NCBI RefSeq assembly: GCF_003478335.1
Contig: NZ_QUFB01000085.1
Location: 1-6,249 of the forward strand
Source of the DNA: Clostridium sp. AM49-4BH
GTDB lineage: Bacteria; Bacillota; Clostridia; Lachnospirales; Lachnospiraceae
DNA: 6,249 nucleotides
Reading direction: 5' to 3'
Shown here: positions 1-5,947 of the stretch, piece after piece
Layout: every line of letters begins with the position of its first letter
Numbering within the stretch: the first letter of the stretch is position 1
Translations under genes and position numbers: made by a program
Notes under the pieces: model-generated
The model's input: the letters and a program-made list of their open reading frames with translations, nothing else
What the model was told of the DNA's origin: nothing
The model's database searches: none

Positions 1-300
1 TATGTCTCGTATTTCAGAGACATTAAGTAACGTGACGTAGCGCATCGTAGCGAAAGCGTCCCGTCCAAAAATGGATGATACCTTGCTAAACCGGGACATC
101 TCAGACAATCCTTCGGGCATGTATTCATCAGAGACTTAACAAAATAAGAAATCCCTCAAAAACTCTGCGTTCTGCGGCAATTATCTTAGTTCGCTGCCGT
201 CAGAACAAGTCAGACTACAGGCTGCAAAATAGTTTATTTGTTGCTGACATAATAAGCAATATGTGGTTTTGCAATAACTTCCGGTATGGGAAGTTTGAAT
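1..300 (-). repeat. Left copy of ~300-bp dispersed inverted repeat
   Basis: This copy matches the reverse complement of 5948-6247 without net indels (position i pairs with 6248-i). By eye there are nine differences, at 104, 108, 154, 156, 157, 200, 219, 272 and 291, giving about 97% identity. Similarity fades just past 300. No convincing ORF lies in it. It holds several dyads: ATGTCTC/GAGACAT (2-8 and 17-23), GTCCCG/CGGGAC (58-63 and 92-97), a long bulged stem (168-179 with 195-207) and ACATA/TATGT (within 247-265). Strand is given as the direction that continues transcription of the adjacent VanZ-family gene, whose stop codon is only 7 nt away. The element probably continues beyond the window, so its outer end is unknown. 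It could be a MITE-like element or a dispersed structured RNA; no transposase is visible. Confidence 0.93.
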
Positions 301-307
301 AATATTG

Positions 308-1198
308 TTATTGCTGTGGAAAATTGGAGTCAATAAAGTGGTTTAAGTTGATCTGATTTCTTGGGAATAGAATGCTGCGTCCTGCAAACGAACGGAAAAT
401 GCCATTCATTGCATGGAACAACAGTGTTCCGATCAGGATTCCCAACAATGCCAAAGTGTAATCGTCAATCTGTCCGCGTCCCAGTCCACTGACTGCCTGA
501 GAAATTTCCATAGCAGCAGGAAATGCAAGATACAAAAACAGGCGGAATATATAATTCCATTTCAAGAAGTAAGCACAGATATAATAGCCGAATGGAATAT
601 AGAGACACACTGCCTCTGCTAAATAACAAATAAGCGGAAACAGATCAGAACCATTTCGCAGTGCGGATTCCAGATAATTACCGGTTGCCATAAATGGTAC
701 AAAGTTCTGTGCGCCAAAGGCAGGCTCTTTGTAAGGCGGAACGATCGGTGTAATGTAGTATTGCTTGATCAGTGCCAATATATAGCATACGAGCAGCACT
801 ATACTCATTTGGATAAAGAAACGTCGGTATCCCTCGAAGTGCGGCGTTGTATCATACAGATCGCGGATGGAACAGTATAGAAATGGTGTCAACCAGTTTA
901 CTAAGACGAGCAGTACCAGATAAAAGCTGTAGTGCAGCCACGGATTTGGCTGGATACAGTATACGATTACCGCATAAATGAACGCTCCGATCGTCATAAA
1001 TGCAGCGTGGAGCACATTATAGGAATAGCTAAAGGATGATTCCAAAAAAAAGTGTGATAATGCGAGAGATACTAATACTGCAAATACGATCGACCATATT
1101 GGTGATGGCAAAAAATAATATAAAAATCCCTCACAGATCAGCGAGAGCAGTGCCAGTAAAATAACGAGACTGCTGATGTTTACGGTACGTGCATTCAT
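308..1198 (-). CDS. VanZ-family integral membrane protein
   Basis: The protein is 296 aa and very hydrophobic, with roughly seven or eight predicted membrane segments. The first five fall near residues 9-29, 33-55, 62-82, 91-109 and 127-146; the rest are in the C-terminal half. That half carries the VanZ-like pattern: NFVPF near 165-169, a long hydrophobic stretch with IPFGYY near 201-206, EISQ near 231-234, and GRGQIDD near 240-246 followed by a glycine-rich helix. VanZ itself gives low-level teicoplanin resistance, but most VanZ-like proteins have no known role, so resistance should not be assumed. An in-frame ATG exists at 1219, but ATG 1198 has GGAGG (1209-1205) six bases upstream, so 1198 is preferred. 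The stop codon sits 7 nt from the left repeat copy. No convincing promoter was found upstream. Confidence 0.88.
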   Translation of the reverse strand: MNARTVNISSLVILLALLSLICEGFLYYFLPSPIWSIVFAVLVSLALSHFFLESSFSYSYNVLHAAFMTIGAFIYAVIVYCIQPNPWLHYSFYLVLLVLVNWLTPFLYCSIRDLYDTTPHFEGYRRFFIQMSIVLLVCYILALIKQYYITPIVPPYKEPAFGAQNFVPFMATGNYLESALRNGSDLFPLICYLAEAVCLYIPFGYYICAYFLKWNYIFRLFLYLAFPAAMEISQAVSGLGRGQIDDYTLALLGILIGTLLFHAMNGIFRSFAGRSILFPRNQINLNHFIDSNFPQQ

Positions 1199-1257
1199 AA
1201 AGTTCCTCCATTCTGCCATCTGTTGACGGCAATGTGTTTTAATCTTTGTTCTGTGAA

Positions 1258-1394
1258 AACTAATTGCGGCTAAGTAATTGCTATAGTTTCTTGATGGCAG
1301 GACGCACTATATAGCGGCTGCAAAATATAATTAGGCCATCACATAATAAGCAATATGTGATTCTTATAGCAACTTCCGGTATGGGATGTTTTAG
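1258..1394 (-). repeat. Degenerate partial third copy of the flanking repeat
   Basis: This stretch has the same orientation as the left copy and resembles its inner part (about 170-300). Three blocks are identical: GGCTGCAAAATA from 1316, ACATAATAAGCAATATGTG at 1341-1359 (matches 247-265), and AACTTCCGGTATGGGA at 1371-1386 (matches 276-291). Between the blocks the sequence has diverged with small indels, and before 1313 the match is weak, so the left boundary is approximate. Nothing matching the outer half of the repeat is recognisable. It is likely an old, truncated family member, showing that the family is dispersed and has been in this genome for some time. Confidence 0.8.
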
Positions 1395-1422
1395 TAAGCC
1401 ACACTTTTTTATTATACGAGAA

Positions 1423-1542
1423 ATGATGAAAAAATTCAATTTCTCCCATGGAATAACTCCAATTGACCTTGCAAAACATGTATTTTCCAAGTATAATGAA
1501 ACACGGCAAAGGGATGGATGGACAAACTTAGAAAAAATTTAA
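1423..1542 (+). CDS. Doubtful small ORF (39 aa)
   Basis: An open frame encodes 39 residues starting MMKKFNFSHG and ending WTNLEKI, stopping 7 nt before the tRNA promoter. The frame is open further upstream, but those residues would come from the decayed repeat copy, so a start at 1423 or 1426 is the only sensible one. The upstream bases (GAGAA) make a poor ribosome binding site and no promoter is evident. I do not recognise the sequence. It could be a small protein, the remnant of a longer gene cut by the repeat, or chance. Confidence 0.17.
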   Translation: MMKKFNFSHGITPIDLAKHVFSKYNETRQRDGWTNLEKI

Positions 1543-1549
1543 AAAAAGC

Positions 1550-1578
1550 TTGACAATACAGAAAAGGTTTGATATATT
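1550..1578 (+). promoter_or_regulatory. Promoter of the tRNA-Val/tRNA-Met operon
   Basis: A consensus -35 TTGACA (1550-1555) is followed after 17 bases by TATATT (1573-1578), a good sigma-A type -10. Transcription would begin near 1585, about 17 nt before the mature tRNA-Val. Spacing, sequence and placement all fit a strong stable-RNA promoter. Confidence 0.85.
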
Positions 1579-1601
1579 ATACAAGTCGCTTGAAATTGTA
1601 C

Positions 1602-1674
1602 GGGATCTTAGCTCAGCTGGGAGAGCATCTGCCTTACAAGCAGAGGGTCACAGGTTCGAGCCCTGTAGGTCCCA
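1602..1674 (+). tRNA. tRNA-Val (anticodon UAC)
   Basis: The full cloverleaf can be drawn. The acceptor GGGATCT pairs with AGGTCCC with one T-G wobble. The D stem is GCTC/GAGC, the anticodon stem TCTGC/GCAGA encloses the loop CTTACAA, and the T stem ACAGG/CCTGT encloses TTCGAGC. The anticodon TAC at 1635-1637 reads valine codons. The discriminator base is A1674 and CCA is not encoded, so it must be added enzymatically. It is the first gene of a two-tRNA transcript. Confidence 0.97.
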
Positions 1675-1710
1675 TTAGACTGTATCAAGCACAGTCATTT
1701 ATTTTAATAT

Positions 1711-1784
1711 GGCGGAATAGCTCAGTTGGCGAGAGCACATGGTTCATACCCATGGTGTCAGGGGTTCAAATCCCTTTTCCGCTA
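1711..1784 (+). tRNA. tRNA-Met (anticodon CAU), probably elongator
   Basis: The acceptor GGCGGAA pairs with TTCCGCT, the end pair being a G-T wobble. The D stem is GCTC/GAGC, the anticodon stem CATGG/CCATG encloses TTCATAC, and the T stem AGGGG/CCCTT encloses TTCAAAT. The anticodon CAT is at 1745-1747. The stem lacks the three G-C pairs next to the anticodon that mark initiator tRNA, so elongator Met is the best call. A lysidine-modified tRNA-Ile2 also has a CAT gene anticodon and cannot be fully excluded by eye. CCA is not encoded. It lies 36 nt after tRNA-Val. Confidence 0.94.
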
Positions 1785-1790
1785 CTAAAT

Positions 1791-1825
1791 GAAGAGCAGG
1801 TATAATTGATATACCTGCTCTTTTT
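1791..1825 (+). terminator. Intrinsic terminator of the tRNA operon
   Basis: A perfect 12-bp stem, AGAGCAGGTATA (1793-1804) with TATACCTGCTCT (1810-1821), has a 5-nt loop and runs directly into a T run (to 1825). It starts 7 nt after tRNA-Met and is a textbook rho-independent terminator, so ispF is probably not read mainly from the tRNA promoter. Confidence 0.92.
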
Positions 1826-1871
1826 GTTAAATCAGGAAATAGCAGAGAAGGAGTGCGATAAAGCAAGATAG

Positions 1872-1886
1872 ATGCTTTTGAAGCAT
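1872..1886 (+). other. Small stem-loop just before the ispF RBS
   Basis: ATGCTT (1872-1877) and AAGCAT (1881-1886) form a perfect 6-bp stem with a 3-nt loop, ending 4 nt before the AGGAGG of ispF. It could affect mRNA stability or translation of ispF, but a stem this short may be chance. Confidence 0.35.
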
Positions 1887-1902
1887 TAGTAGGAGGATTA
1901 CT

Positions 1903-2439
1903 ATGCGCGTTGGAATGGGATATGATGTACACCGTTTGGTAGAGGATCGACCGCTCATCTTGGGAGGGGTAGAGATCCCATATGAAAAGGGATTGTTAGG
2001 ACATTCAGATGCTGATGTACTTTTGCATGCGATCATGGATGCTTTACTCGGTGCGGCAGCACTGGGAGATATTGGAAAACATTTTCCGGATACAGATGCT
2101 GCCTACAAAGGAGCATCCAGCATAAAGATGTTAGAGCATGTTGGCAAGCTGCTGGAAGAAAAGTGCTATATGATCGACAATATCGATGCAACGATCATTG
2201 CACAGAAACCTAAAATGAGAGATTACATTGATACGATGCGAAAAAATGTTGCTGATACGCTGGGGATTGAGCTTGACCAGGTTAATATTAAGGCAACAAC
2301 AGAAGAAGGACTTGGATTTACCGGAAGTGGAGAGGGAATCTCTTCGCAGGCGATCTGCAGTATTTCTTCTTATTATGAGCACATGGTAAACAATGCCCCG
2401 GCAGGATGTGCTTCCTGTGGCGGCTGCGCAAGAAACTGA
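1903..2439 (+). CDS. ispF: 2-C-methyl-D-erythritol 2,4-cyclodiphosphate synthase with Cys-rich tail
   Basis: IspF converts 4-diphosphocytidyl-methylerythritol 2-phosphate to the 2,4-cyclodiphosphate with release of CMP. This is a step of the cytosolic MEP pathway to isoprenoid precursors, and the enzyme is a trimer. The protein is 178 aa. Expected metal ligands are present: D8 and H10 in GYDVH and H42 in [26 protein letters not shown]'s region. The GHSDAD loop (33-38), [11 protein letters not shown] (55-65) and [15 protein letters not shown] (132-146) are all intact. Family members usually end near residue 160. Here about 16 residues follow, including C169, C172 and C175 in a CxxCxxC pattern. 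The start is set by AGGAGG (1891-1896) six bases upstream. No ispD lies next to it, and no clear promoter was found between the tRNA terminator and the start. Confidence 0.96.
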   Translation: MRVGMGYDVHRLVEDRPLILGGVEIPYEKGLLGHSDADVLLHAIMDALLGAAALGDIGKHFPDTDAAYKGASSIKMLEHVGKLLEEKCYMIDNIDATIIAQKPKMRDYIDTMRKNVADTLGIELDQVNIKATTEEGLGFTGSGEGISSQAICSISSYYEHMVNNAPAGCASCGGCARN

Positions 2440-2465
2440 TCGGACAATAACAGATTATGATGTTG

Positions 2466-2505
2466 CCGTCAAAGGGTATGTAGCCCCTGACGGATGCCAT
2501 GGCAT
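2466..2505. terminator. Candidate bidirectional terminator between ispF and the Big_2 gene
   Basis: Two dyads lie side by side between convergent stop codons. CCGTCA (2466-2471) pairs with TGACGG (2488-2493), with an inner GGG/CCC extension, and ATGCCATGGCAT (2494-2505) is a perfect palindrome. Location and symmetry suit termination from both sides. Neither side has a proper T run, so function is uncertain. Confidence 0.45.
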
Positions 2506-2520
2506 ATTCTCTGCATCATA

Positions 2521-3549
2521 CTATTTTACGGTGATCTTACAACTAACTGTGGTACCGTCCTCTTTCACTTTGATCGTGGCGGTACCTTTTTTGCGTGCGG
2601 AGATCACACCTTTTTTGGTGACAGAAGCCACAGAAGAGTTGCTGCTGGAATAGGTGGGTGCATTGCCGGAAGAAACTTTGGCAGTCAGTGTTTTTCGTTT
2701 TCCTTTTTTTATTGTTAATTTAGAAGCACTTAATTTGATCGTGGGAGATTTTACGGTTATTTTGCAAGTTCGTGTAACGCCATCTGCCTTGACGGCAATG
2801 GTTGCCGTGCCATGTTTTTTGGCAGTCACTACTCCGGAATCCGAGACAACAGCGATACTCCTAGCGCTGGAAGACCAGGTCGGAACGGTTTTGTTTGATA
2901 CGGATGCCCGCAGTGATATGTTCTGACCGCGGAACAGTGATGCGGCTGTTTGGGATAGAGTGATAGTTGGTTTAACAACGGTAACTTGACAGTGCTGTTC
3001 TGTCTGATCTGCTTTGATCGTAATCGTTGCACTGCCGGGTTTGAGTGCGGTGATCAGACCGGTAGAAGAGACCAGTGCGACACTTTTTTTATTGCTACGG
3101 TAAGTTGGGACACTGCGATTTGATGTCCTGGCTGTCAATTGGAATGTCTGCTGCTTTTCCAGTGAAAGTGCCGTTTTGTTGAGGGAGATTGTCGTTGGAA
3201 CGACTTGAATCTGACAATAGGTTTCGGATTTACCGGATTTGACTTTGATCTTGCAGGTGCCGGCTTTTTTGGCAGTGATCACTCCATATACATTGACGGA
3301 AGCGATGGAGGAGGCCGAACTGGTAAAGGAAGGGTAGCTTAGGTCAGAGGTGACGGCAGACAAGACCATTTCCTGACCGATCTTTAACGAAGAACGATAA
3401 CTGGATAAAATGATAAACGGAGATGCAGCACCGGAGTGGCGGACCATAGCAGGGGCGAATAACCCTGTAAGCAGTGCGGCGATCAATACCATAATAAAGA
3501 AAGTGCGGTTGACAGATGTGTGTTTGAAAAATTGTTGTTTCATTTCCAT
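2521..3549 (-). CDS. Secreted protein with four tandem Big_2 (bacterial Ig-like) domains
   Basis: The protein is 342 aa from the chosen start. Residues 1-38 look like a Sec signal peptide: a basic start, a hydrophobic core FFIMVLIAALLTGLFAPAM, and a possible cut after APA. Four repeats of about 75 aa follow, near 44-115, 119-191, 194-265 and 268-342. Each carries the Big_2 signatures: a serine-rich S-S-A/V stretch, G-V/L-I-T/S-A-K/L-K-x-G-T/S-A-T-I, and a closing C-x-I/V-x-V. The last domain is very lysine-rich. No LPXTG or S-layer anchor is seen. Such domains usually sit on surface or adhesive proteins; no enzymatic domain is present and the role is unknown. The frame is open to ATG 3675, but that codon lies upstream of the predicted transcription start. 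ATG 3549 has GAGG (3558-3555) five bases upstream. Confidence 0.88.
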   Translation of the reverse strand: MEMKQQFFKHTSVNRTFFIMVLIAALLTGLFAPAMVRHSGAASPFIILSSYRSSLKIGQEMVLSAVTSDLSYPSFTSSASSIASVNVYGVITAKKAGTCKIKVKSGKSETYCQIQVVPTTISLNKTALSLEKQQTFQLTARTSNRSVPTYRSNKKSVALVSSTGLITALKPGSATITIKADQTEQHCQVTVVKPTITLSQTAASLFRGQNISLRASVSNKTVPTWSSSARSIAVVSDSGVVTAKKHGTATIAVKADGVTRTCKITVKSPTIKLSASKLTIKKGKRKTLTAKVSSGNAPTYSSSNSSVASVTKKGVISARKKGTATIKVKEDGTTVSCKITVK

Positions 3550-3665
3550 AAATACCTCATTTCTGCGCATGAAAACATATCTGATCGGGAGTAGAACGAT
3601 AGCTGCGCCGGTTGCTATGTACGATAGGAACAAAAGAATGTGAGGGAAACACTCTTGACAGTTAA

Positions 3666-3694
3666 AAGATAACATGCTAATTTGTATTTGTCAA
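3666..3694 (-). promoter_or_regulatory. Promoter of the Big_2 gene
   Basis: On the minus strand TTGACA (3694-3689) is followed after 17 bases by TATCTT (3671-3666). Transcription would start near 3659, leaving a leader of about 110 nt before ATG 3549. This places ATG 3675 outside the transcript and supports the shorter protein. No known riboswitch was recognised in the leader. Confidence 0.7.
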
Positions 3695-3713
3695 CACATA
3701 TGGTAATAAAAAT

Positions 3714-3766
3714 ATTTCACAAACAGACTCATTTGTGCTATGATTGTGAAGTAAAATTTGTGAAAT
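3714..3766. promoter_or_regulatory. Candidate operator: TTCACAA/TTGTGAA repeats over the icd promoter
   Basis: ATTTCACAAA (3714-3723) and TTTGTGAAAT (3757-3766) are a perfect 10-bp inverted repeat bracketing the promoter. A further TTGTGAA is at 3744-3750, overlapping the end of the -10. CACAAA (3718-3723) also pairs with TTTGTG (3732-3737). TTGTGAA resembles the half-site of the redox repressor Rex, but the usual Rex operator has the halves close together in the opposite order, so the regulator is unknown. Confidence 0.4.
3716..3744 (+). promoter_or_regulatory. Promoter of the icd operon
   Basis: TTCACA (3716-3721), a 17-base spacer and TATGAT (3739-3744) form a sigma-A type promoter. It has an extended -10 TG at 3736-3737. 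It lies back to back with the Big_2 promoter and about 55 nt before the icd start. Confidence 0.75.
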
Positions 3767-3798
3767 TACAGGCACAACAGTAAAAGGAGGATAATGCA

Positions 3799-5010
3799 GT
3801 GGACAAAATTAAGATGACAACCCCTTTGGTAGAGATGGATGGAGATGAAATGACCCGTATTTTATGGCAGATGATCAAGGATGAACTGCTGCTTCCATTT
3901 ATCGATCTCAAGACAGAATATTACGATCTTGGTTTGGAGTACCGTAATCAGACAAATGATCAGGTTACGATCGACTCTGCAGAGGCAACGAAGAAGTATG
4001 GTGTTGCAGTAAAGTGCGCAACGATCACACCAAATGCTGCTCGTATGACAGAGTATGACTTGAAGGAAATGTGGAAATCACCAAACGGTACGATCCGTGC
4101 TGCATTAGACGGCACCGTATTCCGTGCACCGATTCAGGTAAAAGGCATTGAGCCGTGCGTTAAGAATTGGGAGAAGCCGATCACGTTGGCAAGACATGCA
4201 TACGGTGATGTTTATAAAAATACAGAGATCAAGGTGCCGGGTCCTGGTAAGGCTGAGTTAGTATTTACCGGAGAAGATGGCAAAGAGATCCGCCAGACGA
4301 TCATGGATTTTGATGGTCCGGGAATCATTCAGGGTATCCATAATAAAGATAAATCTATTGAGAGCTTTGCCCGTGCATGCTTTAACTATGCATTAGATAC
4401 AAAGCAGGATCTTTGGTTTGCAACGAAGGATACGATCTCTAAGATATACGATCATAATTTCAAAGATATTTTCCAGGATATTTTTGATAAAGAATATAAG
4501 GAGAAATTTGATGCTGCCGGGATTGAGTATTTCTATACATTGATCGATGATGCCGTAGCACGTGTTATGAAGGCAAAAGGAGGATTTATCTGGGCATGTA
4601 AGAACTATGATGGAGATGTTATGAGCGATATGGTATCTTCTGCATGCGGTTCTCTTGCTATGATGACTTCGGTATTGGTATCTCCATCTGGCGTATATGA
4701 ATATGAGGCAGCGCATGGAACAGTACAGAGACATTACTATAAACATTTGAAGGGTGAAGAGACTTCTACTAACTCTGTAGCAACGATCTTCGCTTGGACC
4801 GGAGCACTGCGTAAGCGTGGTGAGATGGACGGTATTCAGGAACTGCAGGATTTTGCAGATAAATTAGAGAAAGCGACACTGGGTACGATCGAGTCCGGTA
4901 AGATGACGAAGGATCTTGCTCTGATCACCAGCCTTGAAAATGTGACGGTATTAAACAGCGAAGGATTTATTAAGGCAGTTCGTGAATCGTTAGAGCAGGA
5001 ATTGGCATAA
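3799..5010 (+). CDS. icd: NADP-dependent isocitrate dehydrogenase, eukaryote-like homodimeric type
   Basis: This cytosolic enzyme oxidises isocitrate to 2-oxoglutarate and CO2 with reduction of NADP, feeding glutamate synthesis and NADPH supply. The 403 aa length and sequence match the IDH1/IDH2-like type rather than E. coli Icd. Residues equal to human IDH1 substrate contacts are visible at the same numbers: T77, S94, N96, R100, R109, R132 and Y139. The catalytic lysine is K210, and the metal-binding aspartates are near D250, D273 and D277. The [11 protein letters not shown] segment (303-313) with R311 and H312, and N325, point to NADP. The start is GTG, set by AAAGGAGG (3783-3790) eight bases before it. 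The nearby ATG at 3794 is in another frame and soon stops. It is first in a two-gene operon. Confidence 0.96.
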   Translation: MDKIKMTTPLVEMDGDEMTRILWQMIKDELLLPFIDLKTEYYDLGLEYRNQTNDQVTIDSAEATKKYGVAVKCATITPNAARMTEYDLKEMWKSPNGTIRAALDGTVFRAPIQVKGIEPCVKNWEKPITLARHAYGDVYKNTEIKVPGPGKAELVFTGEDGKEIRQTIMDFDGPGIIQGIHNKDKSIESFARACFNYALDTKQDLWFATKDTISKIYDHNFKDIFQDIFDKEYKEKFDAAGIEYFYTLIDDAVARVMKAKGGFIWACKNYDGDVMSDMVSSACGSLAMMTSVLVSPSGVYEYEAAHGTVQRHYYKHLKGEETSTNSVATIFAWTGALRKRGEMDGIQELQDFADKLEKATLGTIESGKMTKDLALITSLENVTVLNSEGFIKAVRESLEQELA

Positions 5011-5032
5011 TAACAGCTAATGGAGGATTTCT

Positions 5033-5887
5033 ATGAAAGAGCCATTTTTTCAATGCAAGACAGCATTGCCGGACCAGGCATTCACGCATGGTGCGAAATT
5101 TCATTCAGATGATGTATTTGCGACAGCATTTTTGCGATTGATCAAACCGGAGATTCAGGTAACACGCGGTTTTGAGGTGCCGGCAGATTTTGACGGCATT
5201 GTGTATGATATAGGACGCGGCCGTTTTGATCATCACCAGGAAGATAAGGAATACCGTGAGAACGGATGCCCTTATGCTGCTTTTGGACTGCTATGGCGCG
5301 AATACGGTGCACAGTGCATTGGTGAGGAAGAGGCAGTGCGTTTTGATGAGTCTTTTGTGCAGCCGTTAGATGAATCCGACAATACCGGATGTCACAATGT
5401 TTTGGCGTCCATTATTGATGAGTTTAATCCTTCTTGGGATTCCGAAGAGAGTTATGACGATTGCTTTTGGCGCGCGGTGAAGATGGCAGAGGAAATCCTG
5501 CGTAACCATTTTGAGGCGGTAGCCGGTATTGTACGTGCGGCATCGCTGGTTCGTAAGGCAATGGAAGAAAGCAACGGCAGTATATTGATCCTTCCGAAGT
5601 TTGTTCCGTGGAAGAATGAAGTGATTGGAAGTAGTTATCAAATGGTGGTATATCCGTCGAATCGCGGGGGATATAGCGTGCAGGGAGTTCCGATAGAACA
5701 TGGTGATACAGCACTGGTATGTGCAATGCCGGAAGAGTGGCGTGGTAAAGACGCACCGGAATTATCGCAGATCAGTGGAATTGCTTCGCTTCGTTTTTGC
5801 CATGCAAGCGGTTTCTTGGCAGCAGCAGATACGCTGGAAGGCGCTGTACAGGCTGCACAGACTGCAATTGCACGTAAGGAATCCTAG
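5033..5887 (+). CDS. MYG1-family (UPF0160) DHH-type putative phosphoesterase/nuclease
   Basis: The protein is 284 aa, within the usual range for bacterial members. Family hallmarks are present: THGAKFHSDDVFA (18-30) with H19, H24, D26 and D27; D59; DHHQ (66-69); the QPLDESDN segment (110-117) with D113; and a C-terminal FCHASGFLAAADTLEGA (255-271), matching the F-x-H-A-S/T-G-F and E-G-A pattern. These are the expected metal-binding residues of a DHH-superfamily hydrolase. The eukaryotic homologue MYG1 is reported as an RNA exonuclease; the bacterial substrate is not established, so nuclease activity is an inference. It has its own GGAGG (5022-5026) six bases before ATG and starts 22 nt after icd, so the two are co-transcribed. 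No signal peptide is seen, so it should be cytosolic. Confidence 0.9.
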   Translation: MKEPFFQCKTALPDQAFTHGAKFHSDDVFATAFLRLIKPEIQVTRGFEVPADFDGIVYDIGRGRFDHHQEDKEYRENGCPYAAFGLLWREYGAQCIGEEEAVRFDESFVQPLDESDNTGCHNVLASIIDEFNPSWDSEESYDDCFWRAVKMAEEILRNHFEAVAGIVRAASLVRKAMEESNGSILILPKFVPWKNEVIGSSYQMVVYPSNRGGYSVQGVPIEHGDTALVCAMPEEWRGKDAPELSQISGIASLRFCHASGFLAAADTLEGAVQAAQTAIARKES

Positions 5888-5903
5888 AGAAAATGTATGA
5901 GGG

Positions 5904-5939
5904 ATTGCAAAATTACCGGGTCATGCAGCATTTTGCAAT
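5904..5939 (+). terminator. Stem-loop after the icd operon, possible terminator
   Basis: ATTGCAAAAT (5904-5913) and ATTTTGCAAT (5930-5939) form a perfect 10-bp stem with a 16-nt loop, 16 nt after the MYG1-family stop and just before the right repeat. The stem is AT-rich and no T run follows. It may instead protect the mRNA 3' end or belong to the repeat's variable margin. Confidence 0.45.
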
Positions 5940-5947
5940 AGTAAAGT

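Larger units (their letters stand above)
1199..1549. other. Gene-poor spacer between vanZ-like gene and tRNA operon
   Basis: About 350 bases separate the VanZ-family start from the tRNA promoter. The stretch holds the VanZ ribosome binding site, a decayed copy of the flanking repeat (about 1258-1394) and one doubtful short ORF (1423-1542). It is otherwise AT-rich, and no RNA gene or strong promoter for the VanZ-family gene was recognised in it. Confidence 0.7.

Noticed and set aside
191..219. Compensatory base change between repeat copies at 200 and 219
   Set aside because: In an alternative GCAGCC/GGCAGC stem the two changes are offset by one position, so they do not form a clean pair swap.
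1..300. CRISPR array or phage attachment site
   Set aside because: There are no short regularly spaced repeats with spacers, and no integrase or phage gene near the tRNAs; the tRNA 3' ends are not duplicated elsewhere in the window.
413..622. Plus-strand open frame of 69 codons
   Set aside because: It lies antisense within the VanZ-family gene, has no ribosome binding site and encodes no recognisable protein.
1569..1805. Plus-strand open frame of 78 codons
   Set aside because: It runs through both tRNA genes and the terminator; the translation is an artefact of tRNA sequence.
2654..2926. Plus-strand frames opposite the Big_2 gene, including 2393-2653 and 2494-2718
   Set aside because: They are shadows of the repetitive Big_2 coding sequence, without ribosome binding sites or recognisable domains.
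3550..3659. Riboswitch in the Big_2 gene leader
   Set aside because: Only a weak ATAGC/GCTAT stem (3599-3603 and 3614-3618) was seen, with no match to a c-di-GMP or other known riboswitch core.
4393..4746. Minus-strand frame of 117 codons inside icd
   Set aside because: It is antisense to a fully conserved icd region and its composition is not protein-like.
5366..5756. Two overlapping minus-strand frames of about 110 codons
   Set aside because: Both are antisense to the MYG1-family gene and overlap each other; neither has start signals.
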